Both the position numbers and the translations under genes were made by a program. Positions 33,619 to 44,224 of a stretch of 64,000 nucleotides of DNA are shown in pieces. The notes under the pieces were generated by a model, which was given only the letters and a program-made list of their open reading frames with translations, did not search any database and was not told the DNA's origin. This DNA comes from Turnera subulata (lineage: Eukaryota > Streptophyta > Magnoliopsida > Malpighiales > Passifloraceae), in NCBI GenBank assembly GCA_028386065.3, contig JAKUCV010001377.1:1-64000 (forward strand). Reading direction: 5' to 3'. Each line of letters opens with the position of its first letter. The first letter of the stretch is position 1.

Positions 33619-36482
33619 TCAGGGGAATTCAAATCCTCCTCCTCCTCCGCCACCTCCTTGACCTCCGACGAGAGCAGTAACCGAGGGTGGGGCAACGGCC
33701 ATCCAGAGGAGAGAGATGGTGATTGCAATAAGACCAGACCAAACAAAGACAATGGTGGGGGTCTTGCCACCTCTTCCCATCAAGCCCTTGGCAAAAGGGT
33801 ATAAATGAGCCAACACCCAGAAGCTAAAGAAAGCGCCACCAATGAACTTGCTCCATTGTGGGGTGGTGCTGTAAATGGTCTTGATGAAGGAGAAGGCCAT
33901 GGCGATGATGTTAGTCATGGCAATGACAATGGGCGGGATCATGAGAGAAGTCCACTTGACGATGTAAAGCTCAGCATAGATGTCGTCGTCGTCATCCCCG
34001 GCGGACTTGGAAGTGAGGGTGAAAGAGATCTCGATGCCGGCAATGACCTTGAGTAGGCCCTGGATGACGGCGGCGAGATGGGCACTGGTGCCGGAGATGA
34101 GCCAGAACTGCTCGTTCCTCCACCACTCTTCCAGCTCGATGCCCGACCACTTGACCTCGAGGATGGCAAGCACGATGAGGCAGATGGTCATGATGAGGAG
34201 GTAGACCAAGAAGGCAATGCTGAGGCTCTGGACGATGAAGAATCCAGAGAAGAGGGAGAGGGCAGGGAGGAAGCAGTAGACGATGAGGAAGAGGGAGGTG
34301 AAGGGATAAATGCCGACATTGATGTAAGCCAGGCGTTGCAGGATCTTAAGACGCTTGGATGCCAAGAATGCATTGTTCTGGGAGAAGAAGATCTCCACGG
34401 AGCCGGTTGCCCACCGGAGCACCTGGTGGAGCCTGTCGGTGAGATTGATGGGAGCCGACCCTCTAAACGCATCCCTCTTAGTAACGCAGTACACAGAGCG
34501 CCACCCTCGGTTGTGCATCCTATATCCCGTCACCACATCCTCCGTCACCGACCCGTAAATCCAACCCACACGGTCACCCCATTCCGTTTTGTCCTCATAC
34601 CTGTAATGTAATGTATAAGTAAGTAATATATGTCCATCATCACCATTAACATTATGCATGCACACTTAAGGTACATCCAACAAAAGAGAGTACTGATTAT
34701 TTAAAAAAAAAAAAAAAAGAGAGAGAGAGAAAAGGAATAATAATAGAGAGAAGAATGTTGCAAAGTTAGTTAATTAACCAGCAAGAAATGGCAGAGACGG
34801 CTTCAGCAACGGTGGCGGCATCAAGAGGATCTCGAGGGGCCCTCAAAGCACCTGGAGGGCGTCCGTACTTGATAGCAGGATGATCCGCCAAGGGCCGACC
34901 CTGGAACTCTGCCACCGGTATGGACTCCGCCAGCATGGTGGAATTCCCAAACCTCTTGGGCAGCAAATTCACGTCCAGGTCCGGGTCAAAATCTGTTGTT
35001 GTCAGGGGCTGTGTTTCCGGGGCTGAATCATCTTTTTCTTTCATCCTGTCCGGATTGGGTGGGTCGAACCCGTAGAGTGCAAACCTTCTGAACATGCAAC
35101 CTGTTCCCACATAAACAGGGCCCTGGAATACACCCAAATTTTTTTTTAAAAAAAAGGAATTACATTAGAATTAGCGCTAATTAAAAGCAAATTAGTATAC
35201 TTGAAATCAATAATTAATTAATAATTTTTATACCTGGAGGCCATCGAGAGCACGCATGTTGCTGTCAAAGAAGACAGTGTTGCGGTTGGCATATCTATCG
35301 GAAGGATCAATGCCTTCGAAACGCTGAGGGAATTGGATGTAGCAGATGTCCTCTCCCCCTCTGTCCATCATGAAGCACATCCCCTCCCGGATGGCTTTGC
35401 AATTGTACACGTAGTGGTCGCAGTCGACGTTGAGGATGAAGGGCCCATTGGAGAGGATGGCAGATGCCCGCACCAGTGCGTTCATGGCACCGGCTTTCTT
35501 GTTGTGATCGTACCCTGGCCTCTTCTCCCTTGACACGTACACAAACATTGGCAGCCTTATATCCACGTCCGTGAAGTCTATTATCTTCTCCTCCGCGCTT
35601 CCCATCAGCGGGTCGGGGCTTGGGGGCTTAAGCATAACCTGAAGAATGCCTGAGTGGTCGCCCTTGGCATGATCAGGTGCGGAAAAGGCCCAAGTCCCGG
35701 GCCAGTGGGTGCCATCGGCCATCCAAGTGGCCTTCTGGACCTTGATAGGCTCCATGGGGTCGGCCCCGCTCTCCCTCATGTGCTTCAACATCTTCATCTC
35801 CTCCCGGGCATTGAAGGCATCCGACCTCCTCCTGATGGAGTCCGGCAGCCCATTTGTTCGGACCTTGAACTCGTCGTACTCCCTCTTCATCCGCCTCCTG
35901 TCCTTCACAAAATCCGGCTTGCTCTTGTTCTTCGTCGGGTCCACTTTAAGGCTGAAGTAGCTCTCCGGGTTCCTGGGCTCTATGTCGTGCTTCCTGCAGA
36001 ACGGAACCCACAGGTCCGCAAAGCTTGCGGCCTCCGCCATCGCCTCGAACGTCAGGAGCGCCCCGCCGTCGTCAGAAATGTAGCAGGTCAACTTCTCCAC
36101 GGGATAATCGGTGGCGAGGATGGAGAGGATGGTGTTGGCGGTGACCAGGGGCGGCTCTTTCTCGGGATCCGCGGTGGAGACGAAGAAGTCGAGGCCCGGG
36201 AGGTCGGAGCGGCCCGTAGGATTGGAGGGGGAAGGCATCTCGAACTTGTCGCGGAGCAAAGCAAGGTCGGTGGAGCGGTTGACGGGGCAGAGCTTGGGGA
36301 CCTGATCCAGGATCCACGAGAATGCGAACCAAAGCTCACACACCACGGACATAGCCCACAACCATCTCGCGTCTTCATTAGGATTTACAATTCTCCAGTG
36401 CAAAAAGAAGGCTAATATTATCAATCGTACAAATATCAGCAACCTGCAATACATACAATTATAATAAGGATTAGTGGTGGTA

Positions 36483-36569
<87 letters not shown>

Positions 36570-37630
36570 ATTGATCAAAATTTTTTAAGAATTGATTCCA
36601 ATTAAGTGTCTGATATTTTTTATTTTTTTTTTACCTGTAAGGGCTGATAATAGCATTGGGTATTGGCAAAACCCGGCTGAGGGGCCTCCAGGGCTTATCC
36701 CTATTTTCTGCCATCCCACCGGGAGGTACCCCATCATCCCCATCATCGCCATAGGCGTCATCGGGCCAATACGCATTCCCATAGCCATAAGTACCTTGTG
36801 TTTCAAACAACCATCTATTGTGGTCGAATTCACCATTCTGGTTCCTCTTCATCATCGTCATGTTATTGTTTCCCCCTTTATTTGGAGCAGGCAATGGCAG
36901 GGCTCCGCCTGAGAAATCGGGTGCTTCATCCTCATAATCTGCGGATCTGTATGGCTCCTTGCACCCTGGGCATAAACCGTTCTCCTTTTGGGCATCCAGA
37001 TAGCAATCCCGGCAGATTTTGAACCTATATAAATTATCATATATTATATATTATCCCCCCCCATACAATTTAATTATACATAATTCCCTGTCTCCCTCTT
37101 TATATTAATGTAATGTAATGTATATATATGTACTAAGGTAATTAAGGTACGTAGCCAGGTAGGTACCTGCATTCACAGGGCGTGACATCATTCCCTCTCT
37201 CGTCCTTCATGACCTTGCCATCACAAGCATGCATAGCGCAGGAAGAGCCCTTGGCTCCAGCCATCTGAGGATGGGTGACCTCTGACTCTATGACCTTGTC
37301 CATGAGATGGGCGCGGGTGACGCTGTTGAAACCCCCGGTGAAGAGAGAATTGGCCACGTATTGCTCTTCAGCCTTGGTGGCCACGGTTGTCTGATCCATG
37401 GGCTGATTGTCGGGTGTGGGAGGGATGTGCACCGTGTAATTCATATAGTCACCTGATAGCTCTCCGGACATGTCAAGGTCTTCCCTCGAAAGGCTCACAT
37501 ACCGCCCGCTTGAAGTCCTCCTCGCAAATTTCACCGTCTGCCCGCTTGCACTCCGATTTGCCGAAGAGTTACTGGAGCCCCCAGGGCTACGTATCCCCTT
37601 CTTTGATGGTTGTGAAGACAGAGATGACAT
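33619..37630 (-). CDS. CSLD4: Cellulose synthase-like D glycosyltransferase (CSLD4/CSLD1 type)
   Basis: Five exons on the minus strand, 37630-37167, 37024-36635, 36443-35234, 35122-34779 and 34600-33619, total 3390 bases, 1129 aa. CSLD enzymes are processive family 2 glycosyltransferases making wall beta-glucan in tip-growing cells. Visible in order: Ser-rich N-terminus; a Cys-rich RING-like zinc domain (about 133-178; CECR, CRDCY, CPGC); two membrane segments at the start of exon 3; catalytic motifs [20 protein letters not shown] (DxD, about 622), TED in [10 protein letters not shown] (about 823) and QVLRW (about 861); then six C-terminal membrane segments in exon 5. The last residues are a glycine run ending FEFP. 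All QxxRW signature residues are intact, so it is likely active. Choice of CSLD4 over CSLD1 rests mainly on its position between FRS5 and BIG1 as in Arabidopsis. Intron 2 holds a long ATT repeat. Confidence 0.92.
36484..36566. repeat. ATT trinucleotide microsatellite in CSLD intron 2
   Basis: About 27 uninterrupted ATT units (TAA on the gene strand) within the intron 36444-36634. A pure run of this length is expected to vary in copy number between individuals. Confidence 0.95.
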
Positions 37631-38597
37631 TTAACGTACCTACGGTGTATATATATGCTTCTACCTACCTGCCCACCTCCCCCAATTTCTTTCTTGTTTA
37701 CTCTCTTCTTAAACTTCTTCTTCTTCTTCTTCTTCTGTCCCTATCACTTAATTATATACCTCGCTATAAATTAACACACACATCCTGCAGCTTGCTTCTT
37801 GGCCCACAGCCTCATCTGATCGCCGACATACATTATTTCTAGCATTCATCATTTGCATACGGTACCCACTGGGTGGCATCAAAATCTACAATCACAAACT
37901 ACGATTAGTATGTAGTAACTTTTAAAAATTAGTGGAAGTAATGAATGCGAGATGCATATATACATATATATCTATGTATGAATGAATTCAGCAGCCAATT
38001 AAAAAATGAAAAAGATGTTGCACCGTAATTTGCCGGCCGGGTTATGACAAAGAAACAAAGGGTCTAAGAATTCTTTGGGATTGAAGAAATCAAAATGCAT
38101 ATAAGCATATGATGATCAGGTGAGCGAGGCATATAATGGGAGGGAGATAATAGTGTGGTGGTGAGTTGGTTTGGGGCAGCGCATAGATGTCCAAAAAGTG
38201 TTGTGATGGAAGAGAGGCAAATGGTGGAATGCAAAATTAAAGAAGTGATTACAATATGGGAGAAGGGGAAGTAGTATAGGATCTATGGTGAGAGACCGAG
38301 TCCACTGATAATGGATGTTTTGGGAGATTATGGGTGCGTGTTTTAAGGAGGATTGTTTGTGGCCTCAGAGACGACCATTAATCTCCTACTCCCATACTTC
38401 TGTTCTCAATTCTTCCTTTAATCTAACCAATCTATCATATGATTCAGTTACTCGCGCTTTGTCGGAATAACCGACCATTCTTCTTTTCTTTTTCTTTAAA
38501 AAAAAAAACTAGTAGTTTATGGTATTCACATCTTTCATAATTTTTTATTATTGATTACATTAATGTATTTAAATAAATAACAAATCATTTATGCATA
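37631..38597 (-). promoter_or_regulatory. CSLD upstream region
   Basis: Nearly 1 kb upstream of the CSLD ATG, ending at the insertion site of the 3.9 kb LTR-type element. CTT repeats (about 37709-37736) and TATATA words are present near the gene, but no single core element could be assigned with confidence. No ORF is supported. Confidence 0.4.
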
Positions 38598-41500
38598 TGT
38601 AACAGCCCGGGTAAAATTTGGATTTTTACCGGGACTGTTAAAGTCGTTATACAGTGATTTACTGAATGAATTAATCTTGGATAATTAATTCAAGGTAAAT
38701 CGGGAGTCGTTTTTCGAAACCGAGGGTTTTTCCGCGCTCGTGAGTTTCCCGCGGATTTTTCGAACCTAAGTTGGTATTTCTCGGGTTTTGGAATTTCTCG
38801 AAAAATCACACCGGAAAATAACTACAGGGTATCGATTATTTTCTGGTCCGGTTTTTACACGCCTGCATTATTGTGACAATAATGCAGGCGGCGTCTTTTC
38901 TTTTCTTCCTGTGCACCTGTGAGATTTTGCCGGTTCCTGTGTGCTCGTGATGTTGGCCTGTGTCGCTCCTGTGATGTTACCCTTCCCCTGCAAACACAAA
39001 GTCACACACACACACACACACCAACACCACCGAGACCACCCTCTTCCCTTCTTCTTTCATTTTCCCTCCTGCCGCCGTGGACAACCGGCCGAGCCGCCGC
39101 GAGCCATCTGCACCTCCTCCCTCCCTTTCTCTCTTCCTCTCTTCTTCTCCTATTCTTCCTTCTACACAACCGGCCATCAACCTCTTCCTCCTCAACTCTT
39201 CTTTTCCTCCTGCATGCCGACCACCCCCGTGTCCACCGACAGCACCACCTGTGCTCGATGCCGCCTGCATCTCCTTCTCGTCCTCTTCTCCTCCTCCCCG
39301 AGCTCGCCTGCAGCACCGCCGTCTCTGCCGTCGCGAGCAGACCCGCAGCCGTCGTTCGTCCTCTCCACGCAACGTGCCGCCTTCACCAACAACTCTTGCA
39401 CCACGAAGCCATCGCCCTCTCGTCACCACCATCCTCCTCTATATCAGCTTCTCGGCATCAGCAGCCAGCCACCTCGCGACGCTCGCCCCGAGCTGCTGCC
39501 TCGCCTCGTCCGTCCGCGGCTCACGCTGCAACACCCACTAGGTGAGCACGGTGCACCAAGGTTGAAGAAGACACAACCTTGGGCTGTAAACATGCATATG
39601 GGTTTGGGTTTGTTGGGTTTTAGTTTTGGACTTTGTTTGGTTGGGCTTGAGTAGGATTTAGTTGTTGGGTTGTGTTGGTGGGCTGAGATGTGTGGGCTTG
39701 AGTTTTGTGGGGATTGGGTTATAGGTTTAGGTGTATAGTTGTGGGCTTGGCTTTGGGGTTCTGGGCTGACCCTGTGGGCTGACTAGGCGGGCTGAGGTCT
39801 GCGCATGGGCCTGGATTATGGCCTTGGGCGCGGGCCTGACTCGCTGGGCCTGGTTTGGGTCTATGCCTGGGCTCCTGCCTGGTCCACTGGACTACTGAGA
39901 TGGGCTGGGATTGGACTTGGCCCAGTCCGTTTTAAAACAAAAAAAAAATATATTTATATGCTACATAATTTCTGGAAATATATATATCTGGGAAAAAAAT
40001 ATAAGGTTTCATAAATTGTATAATTTTTGGAAATGGGCAGAATAATTAATTTAACCTGAGATAATTATTCATTTGGTATATCTAGAAAATAATCACTTAG
40101 TCATGTTATTTTTGAAAGTTAAGGTAATTATGTATGGTTTTAATAATAATAATATGGTAAGTATGAATTAAAACATTTTGGGAAATATATATATGTAGTA
40201 TATGGATATATGTTACTAAAAGAAAAAAATAGATAATAACAATAATAATATAATAAAATGATTACATTGACATATTATTTTGAGAAATGTAATTACTATA
40301 TGAATAACCTCTATGAAATGTTTCGGAAATAAATATGGTATCGTATATTCTAAGAAGTATTTCACTAAGTATATATATAATACCTTTTTAAAAAAAATAA
40401 ATAATTATATTTGATAATTATATTTTGGCAAGTATAATGATTCTATGGAGATGATAACGTATAACCGAGGGGGGTTTAATTTACAACTTATGGCATCATA
40501 GTATACCGATTATGTGCATTTATGTGTGTGTACATTGTTTTGTGTATAGGTTTGATATCGGGCAGTTTCCCGAGGAGCCGGCGTCGTACCGGTCAGTATT
40601 TCCGGAGTTGAGTAATCGGCCAAGGTGAGGATGGATAACCCTTGATATGTGCCCGTAATATTGTGTTTGCTTTGTTGCTTGATTGAACTGCTGAGATGAT
40701 TACTGTTGGTTGATCGACTGCTATGATGTTGTCGTTGTTGTTGATCTTAGACTGTGATATTGGATTTGCGATATTGTGTTGAGAATAATGATGAACTGGT
40801 CAATGTGGATAATTGTGTGTTTTGTTGTTTGAATGAACTACTGAGAGGGTCATTGTCGGATATTTGACTGTTATGGTTATTGATGTTGCTGTTGTTGGAC
40901 TGTGCTATTGGACGTGTGGATATTGTGATGAACTGTTAATTGTGAATAATTGGTGTTATATGTACTGTTGATGGATATTTGGTAATATGGAATTGTATTG
41001 GGTATTTGGCTGCTATGGTTATTGTTGTTGTTGTTGCTATGATGTTGATTTGCTTGATTGAACCGTTGTATGACTGTTGTTGGTTTATTGGATACTGTGT
41101 TGTGATTGATGTTGGACTGTGAGTAATTGATGTTATGAAACTGATGAAGGATTGGCCTGTTGTGTAACTTGAGCTAATAGGAAATTGGATAATTGTTTGA
41201 CTGTTATGGATATTGTGATTGTTGACGGTAGACAGTGTTGTGATTGGATAATTGGAATAAACTATTGACTGTGGATAATTGAGAAATGGAAATTGGAAAT
41301 TGGAAATTGGAATTGATGTGATATGATGATATATGTGGGAAGTAGTGGTACGACCCGATGGTTTGAAAATTAATTTTGGGATGCTATGGTCGGTTACTTG
41401 GTTTGGACACTTGATTTGGTTGGCATGTTGATGCCTGTGGTTGGGGTATACCAAATACCCAGTGGTTCGGATATACCGAATATCCGGTTGGCATGTTGTT

Positions 41501-42490
41501 GCCTGTGGTTAGGGTATACCAAATACCCAGTGGTTCGGATATACCGAATATCCGGTTGGCATGTTGATGCCTGTGGTTGGGGTATACCGAATACCCAGTG
41601 GTTCAGATATACCGAATATCCGGTTTTGGGATGTTGATCCCGGTATGGTATTTGGGTTGTTGAACCCGGTGTGATTTGGTAATTTGGGACGTGGTCCCGG
41701 TATGGTAAGATTTGGTATGGTTGTTTGACCTGGCATCCGGAATTAATTGATAACCTGGTACGACCCTAGCTTGTCCAGTGACGGGGCCCGGAAGATAAAA
41801 TTGGTAATAAAAATTAATAAGTATTCATTTGGTCTTGGCTTTGATATGATTTAGTAGGATTCCTCTATCGTGTTGTTCGTGTTGGTTTCCTCTGATGTGT
41901 TGTTTGTGTTGGTTTCCTCTGTCGTGTAGTATGTGTTAGTTGTTATGGCAGTATCCTTGAGATGTGATTGTTTTTGCTTATTGTTGTGATTGTTGTGCTT
42001 ATTGTTGTGATTGTTGCATTTCTTCTAAAGTATTATGGTTGATTATATATCTCTGTTTATCTTTCGTCGGTGAGCACTTCGGACTCACCCCTCGCCTGCG
42101 GGGTTTCATCCCGTAGGATGAGTTGCTTGTAGTGCAGGAACGTACCGGGCAAGCTGAAGCGTACCCTCAGGCAGGACTCGGATCCATTAGTTGCATTGGG
42201 CTTGCATATGTTATCATGTGAGTCATAAGTCTTCCGCTGTCCATATTGTTGAGTTTTCTGCTGTGTGTATGCTGTGATTGGGCCATTGGGCCGGAGGTTG
42301 TCCTTGTTGATGTCCCCGGGGTTCGGGTGACGAGTTCTATGTTGGGCCGAAGGGCCGGTTTTCAGTTTTTGAGATGGGCCGTTGGCCAGTTTATTATTTT
42401 ATATGCTGTATGTTGGGCTTTGTTGGGTTGGGTTGTCACAGTTCCGGCACGTGTTTACTGTGTACGGTAAATACGGGTCAGGGCGTTTCA
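38598..42490 (+). mobile_element. 3.9 kb LTR-type element without coding region, probable solo LTR
   Basis: The element starts TGTAACAGCCCGGG and ends GGGCGTTTCA, with TG and CA termini. It is flanked by a perfect 5-base direct repeat GCATA (38593-38597 and 42491-42495), as produced by retroviral-type integrase. No gag, protease, reverse transcriptase or integrase sequence is visible and the two ends do not repeat each other, so it is best read as one LTR left by recombination between the two LTRs of a full element. LTRs near 4 kb occur in some plant Ty3/Gypsy lineages (for example Tekay and Tat); lineage is inferred only from length. Inside are a C-rich segment at 39000-39540, AT-rich sequence at 39950-40500, G/T-rich degenerate repeats at 40660-41340, a triple 68-base repeat and many short hairpins. 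A non-autonomous large element is the alternative. Confidence 0.82.
41418..41621. repeat. Three tandem 68-base units, each with two hairpins
   Basis: Units start at 41418, 41486 and 41554 with GGTTGGCATGTTG. Each contains GGGTAT-ACCAA-ATACCC (six-base stem, 41444-41460 in unit 1) and CGGATAT-ACCGA-ATATCCG (seven-base stem, 41468-41486), adjacent and with similar five-base loops. Units differ at only a few bases. They are contiguous with no unique spacers, so this is not a CRISPR-like array. Confidence 0.9.
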
Positions 42491-44224
42491 GCATATCTAC
42501 ATAACATTTTATTTTACATCATCCAGTGCGGTGAGCTATAAGTATGAACAATAATTGATCATCTATATTTCAATTTACTATGAAAACCTTCTTTGTATGT
42601 AGATATGTTATTATGTACGTATATTCATCAGTCCTATTATGATTAGAGTAACATTCATTGTATTTCTCTAATTTTTTATTAATTTATTAAGAACATATAC
42701 AGCAGTAGTCATCACTCCCTCCATATGAAGGGGCAATTTGCAAAAAAAAAAAAAATATGCTAAATAATTTAAAATTTTAAACTTTGGGCTACCTCATGCT
42801 TTATCATACATCCTAACCTGGTATCCGGATAAAACCTTGGGCTACGTCATGCAAGAAAAACCCATAAAAAGCCCATTTATGTTGTTTGGACCTGAAAAAG
42901 AGAGTACTAACTACCATTCACTATTGCACTTCTGTAATGATTAGATCTTACCATCAAACCAAGCCTGGTTAAATTGTTCTTGGGGTTAGGTAGGTGCAGC
43001 AAGATTCTCATTTTGGTGGCTTAGCGTTGGTATGAAGATAAAACAAAACAGAACGAAGAAAAAAAAGAGGGATTGAAGATACAAGATGATGAAAATAGGA
43101 ATCTACTTATTTCAAACGTTTGAAACTTTCCATCGAGTGAGTTTGATTATGGTGTAGCCGTGTAGGTCACTTTTTTTGTTGTTTTGGTTGAACAATGAAT
43201 TTCAATTTCTTGACCTGTTTAATTAATACCGAAGGAAGCTGCTTAGCGGTGAGACTAAGCTCAGGATTGTCACTTTTTTAAATTACCGAAGGGTTGAGTG
43301 CAGCAAAATATTGGGATATAATAATAATCACATGTTAATGTTATGCAGTCAGATCCAATCAGTTGCAATTATAAAATTGTGAAAAATGGACAGCTTTATA
43401 ATATAAACGGTCAATGAAGACCGGTCACTTGCCGGCAGAAGCACACTACTACTAGTCTACTACTACTACTACTACTACTCAGATGATGGTCCCTAGGAGA
43501 GTATAAATTACTGCTACTTGCTAGCCTCTGCCAAACATATTGAAAATATTTCCGTGGAACGGTTCAGAGCAGAATGCGCACTAATTATAATAGACACTAG
43601 CCAGCCAGCAAAAACAATAGTATTGTATTATTTATTATTGTTGCTTCTTCAGCTAACCATCGCTGGAGGGAGGGTCAGGGACACCCACCTGACAGAAGAA
43701 ATGACATTTCCAAGTAACAAATCTTCAATCTCGACTTTGGCAGATGCAATTACAGCTCCAAGATTTGCTATTCCTATGTCAGTGTTCCCAGACATACAGT
43801 TTAAGCAATTAAGCAAAGAAGAGAGGCAGGAAAACATCGGAAGAATCTCTTGTAATTGTAATTGAGGGGTAAAAAAATGTTATTAGACCTTTGGATAATT
43901 GTATACAATCTCCAGTCCAGAAATGCTTCTTTACAAGCTTGGATTCAGAAGATTTGGTTCTTCTTGGAAAGTGAAAAAAAAAAAAAAAAGAGAAAAGAAA
44001 CAAAAAAAAGAGAATTAATACAGTACACAGACTCTAATGCTCGCCTGATCTTAAAAGTAAAAAAGTTTCTATTTTTTTCTCCCTACAATTCTCTCTTTCT
44101 GATTCTCCGGAATCATCCAAACTCACTATTTGATAGTAATGATTTTACATCCTACAGCATCAGATTGAGAGGGCTGTCCAATGCGCGTTCGTTATGAAAC
44201 ATGGGGGGATTCGATGTCGATGTC
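42491..44224. other. Intergenic region between LTR element and HMGR 3' end
   Basis: AT-rich spacer with CTA trinucleotide runs near 43446-43480. An open frame at 43518-43865 (+) has no recognisable features. The right end is HMGR 3' UTR, with an A-rich stretch near 43977-44010. No supported gene. Confidence 0.45.

Noticed and set aside
35654..36415. 253-codon open frame antisense to CSLD exon 3
   Set aside because: Shadow of a strongly conserved catalytic exon; the product has no known features.
38919..39654. Overlapping open frames of 150-237 codons inside the LTR element
   Set aside because: The segment is C-rich and low complexity in all frames, so long frames arise from composition. No gag-like or other domain is visible.
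41418..41621. CRISPR-like or satellite array
   Set aside because: Units are directly adjacent without unique spacers, only three copies, in a plant LTR element.
43518..43865. 115-codon open frame in the spacer before HMGR
   Set aside because: No domain, no conserved residues and atypical composition; too weak to call a gene.
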